From Halobacteria archaeon HArc-gm2 (GTDB lineage Archaea; Halobacteriota; Halobacteria; Halobacteriales; Haloarculaceae), in assembly GCA_025517465.1 (NCBI GenBank), contig JAOPKE010000001.1, positions 62,001-126,000 on the forward strand: a stretch of DNA of 64,000 bases, in the 5' to 3' direction. Within the stretch, counting starts at the first letter, position 1. The number at the start of each line of letters is the position of its first letter. Made by a program: the position numbers and the translations under genes. Below, in pieces: positions 1 through 9,603 of this stretch. A model generated the notes under the pieces. The model saw nothing but the letters and a program-made list of their open reading frames with translations. It ran no database searches and was not told the DNA's origin.

Positions 1-409
1 GCAAGGCGTCGTCGTGGACCTCCTCCGGCGGTCGGCGGACGTCCCAGCGGGACCGGACGAACGGGCTCTCCGCCGGGACGTCGTCCGACTCCACCCGTCG
101 CAGCGTTCCCGCGCCCGTCCCGTCGACGGCGTACTGGGGCGCGAGGCTCAGAACGGTGACGTACGGCCCCACGCCGGGCGGGAGCGAATCGAGGTCGAGC
201 CCCTCGTCGTCCACCGATTCGGCGAGGACGTCGAACTGGTCGCGCCGGAGGTCCCGGCTCCCGCCGTCGAGGAACTCGACGGTCACCCGGTCGTCCTCGA
301 TGCGTTCGACGACGAACACGCGCTCGTCGCCGGGCGTGACGAGCACCTCGTCGGGGTCGAGCGATTCACACCGCTCCCGGATCGACTGCCACGCGGCGTC
401 GGTGGTCAT
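1..409 (-). CDS. Hypothetical protein, C-terminus cut off by the window edge
   Basis: Read from the ATG at 407-409 towards the left edge, the frame stays open for all 136 codons and runs out of the window, so the C-terminus is missing. The N-terminus reads MTTDAAWQSIRERCESL and continues as an acidic, V/D/E-rich chain without membrane segments, typical of soluble haloarchaeal proteins. G/C-rich third positions support coding. I do not recognise the family. It is transcribed divergently from the MscS gene, and the 126 bp between them must hold both promoters. Confidence 0.6.
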   Translation of the reverse strand, partial: MTTDAAWQSIRERCESLDPDEVLVTPGDERVFVVERIEDDRVTVEFLDGGSRDLRRDQFDVLAESVDDEGLDLDSLPPGVGPYVTVLSLAPQYAVDGTGAGTLRRVESDDVPAESPFVRSRWDVRRPPEEVHDDAL

Positions 410-535
410 GGCCGTCCGTTGGGGCGCCGTGCGCTAAACGTGTTGTCTCGGCGCCACGACGGTTGAGAACCGCCGGACGGCGTATCCTCGCAAACGAAGG
501 TAACGCCCAAGTTCTCCGAGGCGAGAGTGAGGGGC

Positions 536-1867
536 ATGCAAGCGACGGCGACGTCGAACGAGACGTCCGGTGGATCCGCGACGGAGACGCCGAGCCTGAC
601 GTCCGGTGAGTCCACGGCGGGGGACGGGCTCGTCGAGGTCGCCACGGGATTCCAGCGGTTCCTGGAGGGGCTCGTCGCGTCCGAGGGCCGCTTCGTCGCC
701 AGCCTCGTGCTCGCGGGCGCGCTCGTCGTCGGCATCTTCGTTCTCCCCGCCGTCGCGGGTCGCGTTCGCTCGCTGCTCGCCGAGACGGGCCAGACCGACC
801 GGGCCGTACGTGGGGTCGAACGAGCCAGTCGGTACGTCCCAACCAGTTTCGCCGAATTGCTCCTCCGGACCGCCCAGCTGACGGTGCTGGTCGCCGTCGT
901 CACGGCGTTTCTCGTCGTCTGGGGGCTGGTCGACCTCTCGACGACGGCCGACGACCTGCGGACTGCTGTCGGACCCAACCTGTACGACGCCGTGAAGACG
1001 GTCCTGATCGTCGCCGTCGCCTTCGTCGCCTCTGACCAGTTGCAGCGGTTCATCGCGGAGGTCGCACGGCAGGTCGACGGGATGACCGAGCACCAGGAGG
1101 AGATACTCCTCCGCGTCGGCCAGGTGACGATTTTCGTCACGCTGGGGGCCACCATCCTCGCTGTGTGGGAGGTCAACGTCGGCGGTCTACTGGTCGGGGC
1201 GGGGTTCCTCGGCATCGTCGTCGGTTTCGCCGCGCGCCAGACGCTCGGCTCCCTCATCGCCGGTTTCGTCCTGATGTTCTCCCGGCCGTTCACCATCGGC
1301 GACTGGGTCGAGATCGGCGACAACCAGGGCGTCGTCACCGACATCACCATCTTCAACACGCGCCTCGAGAACTTCGACGGCGAGTTCGTCGTCATCCCCA
1401 ACGACCAGGTGAGCGACCGCTCCATCACGAACCGGAGCCGGAAGGGACTGCTCCGACTGCGCACCGACGTGGGCGTCGACTACGAGGCGGACGTCGAGAC
1501 GGCCAGAGCGGTCGCCCTCGACGCGATGGAGGACGTGGACGCCGTCGTGACCTCGCCCCAGCCCCAGGTCGTCCCGAAGGCGTTCGGTGATTCGGCCATC
1601 CTCCTCGAACTCCGCTACTGGATCGACCACCCCTCGCCGCCCCGGAAGTGGCGCGCCGTCTCGGCCGTCGTCACCGCTGTGAAGGCAGCCTTCGACGAAG
1701 AGGGGATCACGATTCCGTACCCCCAGCGGACCGTCTCGGGTCGGGACGCGACGGCCGCCGCCGAGGACGCGAACGGATCGCTCGCGGACGGCGAGGCCGA
1801 CGGCGACGGTATCGACGCCAGCGTCGGGAGCGTCGACGACCACCCAGTCAGGGAACCAGACGACTAG
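536..1867 (+). CDS. MscS-family mechanosensitive ion channel
   Basis: About 443 residues. This is a membrane channel expected to release osmolytes when membrane tension rises. After an S/T/E-rich N-terminus, hydrophobic segments lie near residues 53-75, 108-130, 145-165 and 195-250. The last runs into the Gly/Ala-rich pore helix and the MscS signature around RPFTIGDWVEIG, followed by the beta domain (GVVTDITIFNTRL, VVIPND) and the C-terminal alpha/beta domain. The final 50 residues form an acidic, Ala/Gly/Asp-rich tail of the haloarchaeal kind. I chose ATG 536 over an in-frame GTG at 527. Its TAG stop overlaps the stop of the convergent gene inside the tetranucleotide CTAG at 1864-1867. Family call is secure; the physiological trigger is inferred. 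Confidence 0.9.
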   Translation: MQATATSNETSGGSATETPSLTSGESTAGDGLVEVATGFQRFLEGLVASEGRFVASLVLAGALVVGIFVLPAVAGRVRSLLAETGQTDRAVRGVERASRYVPTSFAELLLRTAQLTVLVAVVTAFLVVWGLVDLSTTADDLRTAVGPNLYDAVKTVLIVAVAFVASDQLQRFIAEVARQVDGMTEHQEEILLRVGQVTIFVTLGATILAVWEVNVGGLLVGAGFLGIVVGFAARQTLGSLIAGFVLMFSRPFTIGDWVEIGDNQGVVTDITIFNTRLENFDGEFVVIPNDQVSDRSITNRSRKGLLRLRTDVGVDYEADVETARAVALDAMEDVDAVVTSPQPQVVPKAFGDSAILLELRYWIDHPSPPRKWRAVSAVVTAVKAAFDEEGITIPYPQRTVSGRDATAAAEDANGSLADGEADGDGIDASVGSVDDHPVREPDD

Positions 1868-2181
1868 TCCGCCAGGCCGGAGACGACCAGTCCGGCGCCG
1901 ACTAGCCACGCCCCGGCGAGCACTCCGAGCACCGCGACGTGGAGGAGCCAGCCGAGGCCGCCACCCATTGCGAGGGGGCCGGTGGTCGCCGCGACGGCGG
2001 AATCGAGTCCGGCGTTCATCGTCGGCGCGTCATCGAGGACGAGAAGAAACGTGACGAGTGCGAGCGGCGCCGCCGTCAGGGCGACGACTGTGCCCGCCCG
2101 CGTCAGGAACCGACCGGCTGTCGCGAGGCTCGTCGGCCGCCCCCGAGCCCCCGCGTCGAACTCCGGCCGGATCCGTGGCAT
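1864..2181 (-). CDS. Small membrane protein of unknown function
   Basis: About 105 residues from ATG 2181 (MPRIRPEFDAGARGRPTS). A longer in-frame start at 2217 is possible but would add a stretch without coding character. Three hydrophobic segments are visible: a VVALTAAPLALVTFLLVL segment, a Gly/Leu-rich GGGLGWLLHVAVLGVLAG segment and a C-terminal GAWLVGAGLVVSGL segment. I recognise no domain. It is convergent with the MscS gene and the two share stop-codon bases. Its relation to the channel, if any, is unknown. Confidence 0.65.
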   Translation of the reverse strand: MPRIRPEFDAGARGRPTSLATAGRFLTRAGTVVALTAAPLALVTFLLVLDDAPTMNAGLDSAVAATTGPLAMGGGLGWLLHVAVLGVLAGAWLVGAGLVVSGLAD

Positions 2182-2333
2182 GACAGCACGTAACACGCCG
2201 TCGGTGATAAGTGTCACTCACGGAGACGATGTGGTGGGGGAAGTGGAGTGCGAAGCGACGGAGAGTGCTTTCCGGCGAGTGTGAGCGGAGAGTGGTCCAG
2301 ACCTGGAGAATCGATCGTCCGGGCGCAGTGGGC

Positions 2334-3218
2334 CTACGCCTCGTCGTAGATGGACGCGCCGTTGCCGATGCGCGTCTGGTACACCGTCGCGTCGGCGCCG
2401 GTGTCGTCGAAGGCGTCGAGCATCGCCGTGCCGATGGCGCGCTGGTCGCGCTCGTAACAGGCGGCGATGACCGCGGGGCCGGCACCGCTGATGGTCACGC
2501 CCGTCGCGCCGGCGTCGAAAGCGGCCTCGCGGACGGATTCGTAGCCGTCGATGAGTTTCGCGCGGGCGGGCGTGACGACGCTGTCCTCCATCCCCCGGCC
2601 CACGAGTTCGGGGTCGTCGCGGTGCATCCCGGTGGTCAGCGTCGCCGCGTTGCCGACGTTCTCGACCAGCTGGGAGACGCGGGCGCCGTCGGGGACGACT
2701 TCTCGGGCGTCCCGCGTCGAGACGACGATGTCGGGGAGACAGGCCACCAGCGGGATGTCCGCGGACACCTTCGTGACGCCGTCGGGCGTGGCGATGGTGA
2801 ACCCGCCCATGATGGAGGGGGCGACGTTGTCGTCGTGGGCGTCACCGGAGACGACGGCCTCCCCCTTGGCGGCGATGGGGACCAGTTCCTCCCGTGAGTG
2901 GCCCCGGTCGTACAGCTGGTTCAGCGCGACGGCGGCCGCGGCCGCGCTGGCGGCCGAGGAGCCGAGGCCCGACGCCGGCCGGATGCCCTTGTCTATCTGG
3001 ATGTGCGCGGGGGCGTCCAGGGCCTCGGCGACGGCGCCGACGGTGTTCTTCTCGGGGTCCTCCGGGATGAACTGGCTCCCCGCACCCGTGACGTCGATGG
3101 TGGTCCGGTCGGCCTTCTCCACGCGAACGACGTCTGCCGGGCGCTCGAGGGCGACGCCGAACACGTCGAAGCCGCTCCCGAGATTGGCACTCGTCGCCGG
3201 CGCCCGGACGGTCAGCAT
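2334..3218 (-). CDS. thrB: Homoserine kinase (GHMP kinase family)
   Basis: About 294 residues. The enzyme phosphorylates L-homoserine with ATP in threonine synthesis. The N-terminus MLTVRAPATSANLGSGFD is the usual ThrB opening, and the glycine-rich GHMP ATP loop is visible as GLGSSAASAAAAA near residue 90. The C-terminal GHMP motif region contains GATGVTISGAGPAVIA. I chose ATG 3218 rather than 3245 because this conserved opening starts there. A T-rich element (CTACCTTTTTG on the coding strand) lies about 30 nt upstream, consistent with a leaderless transcript. It stands alone, with no other threonine gene beside it. Confidence 0.93.
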   Translation of the reverse strand: MLTVRAPATSANLGSGFDVFGVALERPADVVRVEKADRTTIDVTGAGSQFIPEDPEKNTVGAVAEALDAPAHIQIDKGIRPASGLGSSAASAAAAAVALNQLYDRGHSREELVPIAAKGEAVVSGDAHDDNVAPSIMGGFTIATPDGVTKVSADIPLVACLPDIVVSTRDAREVVPDGARVSQLVENVGNAATLTTGMHRDDPELVGRGMEDSVVTPARAKLIDGYESVREAAFDAGATGVTISGAGPAVIAACYERDQRAIGTAMLDAFDDTGADATVYQTRIGNGASIYDEA

Positions 3219-3402
3219 ACCTCGCAGTTTTCCCAGTGCCGGCAAAAAGGTAGCGGACCGTGGTGGTCCGCCGACGGCTCGGACTGTCGCGACGACAGGC
3301 TGGCCCGTTCGCCACCAGTGGTATCCTCGCCAGTCTCACACGTGAAAATTCGCCCGGAAGCACTAAGCCAGCGTCTGGCAATCAGGTGGTATACCGACTG
3401 CT

Positions 3403-5574
3403 ATGGGTGCCCACACGCTGACACTCGTCGCCGCCGGGAGCCTCGCAGGCGCGTTCGTCGGCCTGGTGGTGGCCGCGATCGCCTGGAACAACCGCGAGCG
3501 CCCCGCAGCGACGCAGTTCGCCCTGCTCATGGTTGCCGTGGCCAGCTGGTGCGTCTTCGCCGCCGCCCAGATGGTCGCCCCGACGACGGCGGAGGCGTAC
3601 CTGTTCGACCGGCTCGTCCGGGTCTCGTCGACGCACGTCCCCCCGCTCGCGCTCACGTTCGTCCTGGCCTACGGAGGCCTCGACGAGTGGCTCACGCCGA
3701 AGTGGCTCGCGCTCCTCTGGGCGTACCCTGTGATCTACACCCTCCTCTCGGTGACCGCCCCGTTCCACGGGCTCGCGACCGGTCCGGCCGCCGTGACGTT
3801 CCAGACGGTCGCCGGCGTGACGGCGCCCGTCGTGCCGGTGGGTCCCGCCAAGGCCGTCCACCTCGCGTTCGCCTACGTCGTCATGGTGCTGGTCTACGTC
3901 GTCCTCTTTCGACTCCTCCACCGGACGCGGACGTCCCACCGGGGCCAGGCAGCGGCCGTCGTCGTCGGCTCGGTCGCCCCGTTCTTCGCGAACGTCGCGT
4001 TCTACACCGGCTTCCTGTCTCATCCGGGACTCGATCCCACGCCGATGACGTTCGTTCTCAGCGGCGGTATCATCGGCTGGGGGCTGTTCAGGCACAACTT
4101 CCTGTCCGTGACGCCGCTCGCCAGCGACGTGCTGATCGCCGGGCTGCCCGACCCGGTTCTCGTCCTCGACAGGGACGACCGGGTCGTCGACAGCAATCCC
4201 GCGGCGGCCGCGGCGCTCGTCGGTGACGACGTCGAGGGCGAGTACGTCTCCGACGTCGCTCCCGGACTGATCCGCTCGCTCTCCGAGGAGGGCATCTACT
4301 CGGTCCCGACCGAGCACGCGACCGACGGGGGCCTCACGCGGTTCTACGACCCCCAGGTCGAGACCATCGACGACCAGCACGACACCGAGCGAGGCCGGCT
4401 CGTCGTCCTCCGGGACGTGACCGGCCAGCAGCGTCGGCAGGACCGCCTCGAGGCCCTCCAGGCGGCGACCCAGCGGTTCATCGCCGCGTCCACCGACGAA
4501 GAAATCGCGTCGCTGGCCGTCGACTTCCTCGAACAGGCCCTCGACCACCACGGCGCCGGGGTCTTCCTCGTCGACGACGCGGACTCGACGCTCCGACCGG
4601 CCGCGCTCACTGATACGACTGCCGGCTACTACGACGACGAGGACCTGACACTCGGCCCCGAGAGCGTCCCTTTCGAGGCCTACGAGACGGGGGAGCAGCG
4701 GGCCATCGTCGCCGACGACGACTCGCCCTTCACCGTCTTCACCTTCTTCCCGCTCGGTGACCACGGCGTCGTGGCCATCGCGTCGCGCGAGGAGTCCGGC
4801 TTCGCCAGCGACGACGAACAGTTCGCCGCCATCCTCGCGCGGACGACCCAGGTGGCCCTCTCGCAGGTCGAGCGCGAGGGGGCGCTCAGACAGAGCAGGG
4901 CCTCCGTCGAGCGCCGGAGCGAGCAGATAGAGTTCTTCAACGGCGTCCTCCGCCACACCATGCGAAACGCCCTGCTCGTGATCCAGGGCCGGGCCGACCA
5001 CCTGCGCGACCACGTCGACGCCTCGGAGGAGTCCCACCTCGACGTCATCGAGCACTGGTGTGAGGACCTGTCGACGCTCAGCGACGAGATCAAAGCGCTC
5101 AACGACACCGTCACCGCGACGGAGAGCGAGCGCTTCGAGGCGGTCGACCTGACGGCGCTGCTGCGGTCGCGGGCCGAGCGGGTCGCACTGGAGTTCGAGT
5201 CCGTGGACGTCACACGCGACGTCGGCGACGACCTGGAGGTGCGGGCCAACGAACTCGCCGGCCGGGTCCTGGACACTGTGATCCGCAACGCCGTCGACCA
5301 CAACGACGCGGCCGAACCGCGCGTAGAGATTTCGACGCAGCTGGCAGCCGACCGGATCCAGGTCCGCGTCGCCGACAACGGGCCGGGGATGTCCGACGAG
5401 ATGAAGGAGTCGGTCTTCGAGCGGGCCCTCGCGACGAACCAGACGGCGAGTGGCTTCGGGCTCTACTTCGTCTCCGTCGTGATGAACCTCTACGGCGGTA
5501 CCGTCTGGTTCGAGGACAACGACCCTCGGGGGACCGTCGCCGTCCTGGAGTTTCAGTCCACCACGGCGGAGTGA
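3403..5574 (+). CDS. Membrane sensor histidine kinase (7TM-PAS-GAF-HisKA-HATPase)
   Basis: 723 residues. The first 225 residues hold about seven hydrophobic segments of the histidine-kinase N-terminal 7TM type, with short loops. A PAS-like domain (about 235-345, LPDPVLVLDRDDRVVDSNPAA) and a GAF-like domain (about 360-500) follow. The phosphoacceptor region carries the candidate histidine in LRHTMRNALLVIQG near residue 524. The ATPase domain shows the N box VIRNAVDHND, the G1 box VADNGPGMSDE and the G2 region SGFGLYFV. A weak ribosome site (GGTGG) precedes ATG 3403. No response regulator gene is adjacent, so it is an orphan kinase; ligand and output cannot be told. Confidence 0.9.
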   Translation: MGAHTLTLVAAGSLAGAFVGLVVAAIAWNNRERPAATQFALLMVAVASWCVFAAAQMVAPTTAEAYLFDRLVRVSSTHVPPLALTFVLAYGGLDEWLTPKWLALLWAYPVIYTLLSVTAPFHGLATGPAAVTFQTVAGVTAPVVPVGPAKAVHLAFAYVVMVLVYVVLFRLLHRTRTSHRGQAAAVVVGSVAPFFANVAFYTGFLSHPGLDPTPMTFVLSGGIIGWGLFRHNFLSVTPLASDVLIAGLPDPVLVLDRDDRVVDSNPAAAAALVGDDVEGEYVSDVAPGLIRSLSEEGIYSVPTEHATDGGLTRFYDPQVETIDDQHDTERGRLVVLRDVTGQQRRQDRLEALQAATQRFIAASTDEEIASLAVDFLEQALDHHGAGVFLVDDADSTLRPAALTDTTAGYYDDEDLTLGPESVPFEAYETGEQRAIVADDDSPFTVFTFFPLGDHGVVAIASREESGFASDDEQFAAILARTTQVALSQVEREGALRQSRASVERRSEQIEFFNGVLRHTMRNALLVIQGRADHLRDHVDASEESHLDVIEHWCEDLSTLSDEIKALNDTVTATESERFEAVDLTALLRSRAERVALEFESVDVTRDVGDDLEVRANELAGRVLDTVIRNAVDHNDAAEPRVEISTQLAADRIQVRVADNGPGMSDEMKESVFERALATNQTASGFGLYFVSVVMNLYGGTVWFEDNDPRGTVAVLEFQSTTAE

Positions 5575-5643
5575 GAGCGACGGCTGCGACCTCGTCTCGT
5601 CACGAGAACAACTGTTTTCTCACCCCCGGACCAAGCGCCTCAC

Positions 5644-6495
5644 ATGTCCCGTCTCGCCCTCCAGGTCGCGGACCCGACACCGGCCAGGCGATCGGACCCC
5701 GTGTTCGGCATCGCCGCGGGCCTCTACCTCGCCCTGCTACTCTCGCCAGCCGTCCTCCTCGCGGTGTCGGTCGCCGGCTGGAGCGACCCGGCGCTGCTGT
5801 ACGGTACGTTCCTCGCGACGGGCGTCGGCGCGCTCGCACTGGCCGGCGTGGTTTTCAGCCGTCGCCCCGGGCTGGTTCCCTGGCTCGGGTCCTCGCGAGT
5901 GGCCTGGCTTCCCGCTGTCCTGGGCGTGGTGGTTGCCGTCGGCTCGTTGGCCGCCTTCAACGCCCATCTACTCGGCGGCGGTCTCTCGGTCATCGGCGCC
6001 TTCCTCGGGCTGTTCGCGGCGCTCGGTGGACTCGCGCTCGGTGGGCTCGCCCGTTCGCGGTACGCGACCGCCGTCCTGGAGGACGTCGACGAGGAGACCA
6101 CCGTCGAAGGGGGCTGGCCGACGACCGCTCGAAACCGGCTGTACGCGGTCGCAGGCGTCCTGGCCGGCCTCTCCGCCATCGGGTGGATCGCCGGCGTCGT
6201 TGCGGGGTTCGACTGGCTGGCGACCCTCGGGCAGATGGGCTTTTCCCTCGGGCTCGTCACGTCGGTCCTCGGCCGCTCACGCACCTACCGCGTGACGTCC
6301 GCCGGGCTGGCCGTCGACGAGCCGCTCCGGACGCGACTGGTTCCGTGGTCTGCGTTCGAGGGCTGGGACCGGACCGACGACGCCATCGAAGTCCGTCGTC
6401 CCTGGCGGGTGGACGTTCGGCTGGCGACCGACGACCTGGCGGACCCCGACGCCGTCGCGGACGCGCTCGCTCGCCACCTCCCGGCACGGGCCTGA
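5644..6495 (+). CDS. Membrane protein with PH-like C-terminal domain, function unknown
   Basis: 283 residues. Two blocks of hydrophobic helices are seen: four in residues 20-140 and two near 180-215, separated by an acidic loop. The last 70 residues (RTYRVTSAGLAVDEPL, LVPWSAFEGWDRTDDAIEVRR) look like the bacterial PH-like fold often placed after membrane helices. That reading rests on the pattern of strands and is tentative. The gene starts at ATG 5644, 70 bp after the kinase, and could be co-transcribed with it. No enzymatic motif is visible. Confidence 0.65.
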   Translation: MSRLALQVADPTPARRSDPVFGIAAGLYLALLLSPAVLLAVSVAGWSDPALLYGTFLATGVGALALAGVVFSRRPGLVPWLGSSRVAWLPAVLGVVVAVGSLAAFNAHLLGGGLSVIGAFLGLFAALGGLALGGLARSRYATAVLEDVDEETTVEGGWPTTARNRLYAVAGVLAGLSAIGWIAGVVAGFDWLATLGQMGFSLGLVTSVLGRSRTYRVTSAGLAVDEPLRTRLVPWSAFEGWDRTDDAIEVRRPWRVDVRLATDDLADPDAVADALARHLPARA

Positions 6496-6585
6496 TACTG
6501 CCGGCTGTCCGTTCGCAACGATACTCGGTCCCGCGTGGTGGCGAGTCCTTTCGAGCTGTTACAGCCGGCAGGATGAGCTTCGCCA

Positions 6586-6620
6586 GCGTTTAATCACCCG
6601 TTCCCTTACCCACTCCCGTG
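6586..6620 (+). promoter_or_regulatory. radB promoter, probably leaderless
   Basis: A TATA-like element CGTTTAATCA at about 6587-6596 lies some 25 nt upstream of the GTG start of radB. In haloarchaea this spacing usually places the transcription start at the start codon itself. No Shine-Dalgarno sequence is seen, which agrees with this. Confidence 0.45.
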
Positions 6621-7325
6621 AGTACACACGTCCCGACCGGCTGTGAGGCCATCGACGAGCTGTTCGGCGGTGGCTTCGAACGGGGTGCGGTGACCCAGAT
6701 ATACGGGCCGCCCGCCTCGGGGAAGACCAACCTCGCGCTGAGCGCCGCCATCGAGGTGGCCGCGAGCGGCCGGTCGTCGCTGTACATCGACACCGAGGGG
6801 CTCTCCGCCGACCGGATGCAGCAGGTCGCCGGCGCCCGCGCCGAGCGGACCGACGACAGCATCGAGGACCTGGCCGGTCGCATCATCATCTCCGACGCGC
6901 TGGACTACGAACAGCAGGAACAGGCCGTCCAGGACGCCGCAGACCTGGCCGCCGAACTGGACCTGATCGTCCTCGACAGCGCGACGGGGTTCTACCGGCT
7001 GGAACGCACCGCCCAGGAGGAGGGCGAGGCGCTGCGCGACGTGGCCCGCCAGATCACCCACCTGCTCTCGCTGGCCCGCAAACACGACCTGGCGGTCTGT
7101 TTCACGAACCAGGTGTTCTCTGACCCCGACGGCGACCGGAGCCGGGCCCTCGGTGGCCACACGCTGAATCACTGGTCGGGTGCGATCGTCCGGCTCGAAC
7201 GGTTCCGCGGCGGGAACCGCCGGGCGACGCTGGAGAAACACCGTGCACAGCCGGCCGGCGAGAGTGCCCGCTTCCGCGTCATCGACGCGGGGCTCGAGGG
7301 CGTCGAGGACGGTCCTCGCCAGTGA
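6618..7325 (+). CDS. radB: DNA repair and recombination protein RadB
   Basis: 235 residues. RadB is an archaeal RecA/Rad51 paralogue consisting of the ATPase core without the N-terminal HhH domain of RadA. It assists RadA in homologous recombination. Walker A is GPPASGKT near residue 30; Walker B is LIVLDSA near residue 117. The opening VPTGCEAIDELFGGGFERG is typical. The start is GTG at 6618, supported by the promoter spacing. The C-terminal stretch RRATLEKHRAQPAGESARF, which carries the LEKHR motif, also fits RadB. Length agrees with the family, and the gene stands alone. Confidence 0.95.
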   Translation: MSTHVPTGCEAIDELFGGGFERGAVTQIYGPPASGKTNLALSAAIEVAASGRSSLYIDTEGLSADRMQQVAGARAERTDDSIEDLAGRIIISDALDYEQQEQAVQDAADLAAELDLIVLDSATGFYRLERTAQEEGEALRDVARQITHLLSLARKHDLAVCFTNQVFSDPDGDRSRALGGHTLNHWSGAIVRLERFRGGNRRATLEKHRAQPAGESARFRVIDAGLEGVEDGPRQ

Positions 7326-7461
7326 CCGACCGCCGCCGCTGACCGGACCGTTCCCGTCTCCACGCGAGGGTTTCGCGGGCTCGGATTATCCCCATCGATA
7401 ATGGCCGAGGTAGGTTTATCCCGGAGTATCATGATCGATGTGCCAATAGGTGTCACTACTG

Positions 7462-9417
7462 ATGGCAGACCCACGCTTCACACGCGTACGCAGGTGGCTG
7501 GCGCGACGATGGGGGACCGGGGAGGCCCGATCACTCGCACCGGACGGCGGTGCCGTGGTCGACGCTCCCACCGCAGCCCACCTCGATACGATAGCGAGGG
7601 GCTACGACCCGTCGCTCGACGCGCTCGCGGCGCTCTACGGGTCGGCCGACGGGGCGGCCGTCGGCGATGCCCATCTGACCGATCTCTTCGAACTGGAGGA
7701 TGCCGACGTCGCCGCGCTCGTCGACGACTACCGGGAGGCCGGCATCGACGCGTCGTCGTTCGTCGCCTCCCAGCGCGTCGCCAACGAGGCTATCGTCGGC
7801 GCCGTCTTCGACGAGCTACGGGAGCAACTCGACCCCGAAGCGCGGGCGGCGCTCGACGAGAGCGAGGCGACGCTGGTCGACGGCCTCGGCGCGTCGACGG
7901 ACGTGTTCGCGGCCGGCGTCGGGGCCTACGACGTGGCGGGCGGCGGTGGTGACGAGGACGCGGCGACGGTCGGTGACTCGTCAGACGGCGACGGACTCGA
8001 TTACCACCGGGTACTCCACCACGTCGGGACGCCGCTGTTCGTCCTCGACCCGGACGGCGAGATTCTGAACTGGAACTCGCAGCTGGAAGACCTCACCGGT
8101 GTCTCCGAGGCAGCGGCCCAGTCCATGGAGATGGCGAGCATGGCCTTCTATCCCGACGGGCGGCGCGGACAGACGCTCGCGGACAAGGTGCTCGACGCGC
8201 CCGAGGCGACCGACACCGAGTACGACGTCCCGAGAGTCGAGGACGCCGACTTCACGCTGTACCGGGACACGAGCGTCATGGTCGACCCCGACGGCGAGGA
8301 GGTCCACATCTCCTTCTCGGCGGCGCCCATCTACGACGACGACGGCGCGTTGCTCGGCGTCGTGGAGATGGTCCAGGACCGGACCGACGACGCGCTCCGC
8401 CACGAGCAGACCGCCGCCCTCGTCACCGAACTCGAGGAGACGATGCACGACATCCAGAACGGGGACCTGTCGGCGCGGGCCTCCTTCGACAACGAAGGCG
8501 GCCACGTCGACGAGTCGCTGCTCGCCGTCGTCACCGAACTCAACGAGATGGCGAGTGCGCTCGAAGGTCTCATCGAGGGCGTCGACCGGAGCGCGAACTC
8601 GCTGGCCTCGGCGACCGACCAGTCGGCCGACGCCGCCCACGACGTCGAGGCGTACGTCACCGCCCAGAACGAGATCCTCTCGGAGGCCGCAAACGACGTC
8701 CAGGACGTCAGCGCGAGCATGGAGGAGATCGCGGCGACGTCGAGCGAGGTCGCCTCCGCGGCGACCCGGGCGCTGGACGCGGTCGACGACGGCGCCACCG
8801 CGAGCGAGGAAGCCCAGGCGGTGACCGACGAGCTGACTGCGACGAGCGACGACCTGGTCGACAGCGTCGGCGAACTGGCCGACCGGATGGACCAGGTCAA
8901 CGAGATCATCGACATCATCGCGGACGTCGCCGAGCAGACCAACATGCTCGCGCTCAACGCCAACATCGAGGCCGCCCGCGCCGGCGAGAGCGGCAGCGGC
9001 TTCGCCGTCGTCGCCGAGGAGGTCAAGACGCTCGCCAACGAGACCAGCGAGTACACCGAGGAGATCTCCGGGAACATCGAAGCGATCCAGCAGCAGGCGA
9101 CCGACACCGTCGACACGGTCGAGGAGTCCAACGAGCAGATCCTCCGCGCCGAGACGAAGATAACCGACGCGCTGGACGCCCTGGACGACATCTCCGCGGC
9201 GGTCGAGGAGGCCGCCTCCGGCATCAACGAGGTCGCCGACGCGAACGACAGCCAGGCCAGCGCCGTGGAGGGTATCACGACCACGATCGAGGAGGCCCGG
9301 AGCCACGCCGAGGACGCGGAGGCCGCCGCCGCCCAGATCGTCGACGCGACCGGCTCCCAGTCCCAGTCCGTCAGGGAACTCGTCGACAGCGTCGAGGAAC
9401 TGTCGACCGACGACTGA
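7462..9417 (+). CDS. Soluble chemotaxis transducer (PAS plus MCP signalling domain)
   Basis: About 651 residues from ATG 7462 (an in-frame GTG at 7450 would add four). No membrane segment is seen, so this is a cytoplasmic Htr-type receptor that should signal to CheA/CheW. Residues 1-165 form a helical region of unknown type. A PAS domain at about 180-300 begins [26 protein letters not shown]-like linker ([18 protein letters not shown]) leads into the methyl-accepting coiled coil, with the hairpin tip [20 protein letters not shown] near 490-510 and Glu/Gln/Ala-rich methylation segments on both sides. No che genes are nearby. An inverted repeat and a TATA-like GTTTATCC lie upstream. Confidence 0.9.
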   Translation: MADPRFTRVRRWLARRWGTGEARSLAPDGGAVVDAPTAAHLDTIARGYDPSLDALAALYGSADGAAVGDAHLTDLFELEDADVAALVDDYREAGIDASSFVASQRVANEAIVGAVFDELREQLDPEARAALDESEATLVDGLGASTDVFAAGVGAYDVAGGGGDEDAATVGDSSDGDGLDYHRVLHHVGTPLFVLDPDGEILNWNSQLEDLTGVSEAAAQSMEMASMAFYPDGRRGQTLADKVLDAPEATDTEYDVPRVEDADFTLYRDTSVMVDPDGEEVHISFSAAPIYDDDGALLGVVEMVQDRTDDALRHEQTAALVTELEETMHDIQNGDLSARASFDNEGGHVDESLLAVVTELNEMASALEGLIEGVDRSANSLASATDQSADAAHDVEAYVTAQNEILSEAANDVQDVSASMEEIAATSSEVASAATRALDAVDDGATASEEAQAVTDELTATSDDLVDSVGELADRMDQVNEIIDIIADVAEQTNMLALNANIEAARAGESGSGFAVVAEEVKTLANETSEYTEEISGNIEAIQQQATDTVDTVEESNEQILRAETKITDALDALDDISAAVEEAASGINEVADANDSQASAVEGITTTIEEARSHAEDAEAAAAQIVDATGSQSQSVRELVDSVEELSTDD

Positions 9418-9418
9418 G

Positions 9419-9470
9419 TCTCCGTCCTTCCGTTCTTCCGTCCTTCCGCCCTTCTCTTCTTCCTCGACTC
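9419..9470 (+). terminator. Polypyrimidine tract after the transducer gene
   Basis: Right after the stop codon comes about 50 nt of almost pure C/T with an imperfect direct repeat (CGTCCTTCCGTTCTTC then CGTCCTTCCGCCCTTC). Archaeal transcription commonly ends in U-rich runs, so this is a plausible terminator. It also reads as a purine tract towards the convergent gene. Confidence 0.35.
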
Positions 9471-9603
9471 GGTAGGCGCTCTCGCGTCGCGCTTCGCGTA
9501 CGTACTCACTCACACACAGACAATTCTCAGCTGCGGTGACTCGCCGTCTGTCCAGAAATCGAACCGCGTGGCCGGTCGGTCGGGAGACGAACCCAGTACC
9601 GGC

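Noticed and set aside
3382-5301. Long minus-strand open frame opposite the histidine kinase
   Set aside because: High G+C produces long antisense frames. The plus strand has clear kinase motifs throughout and the antisense product is a D/E/R/V-rich text without domains.
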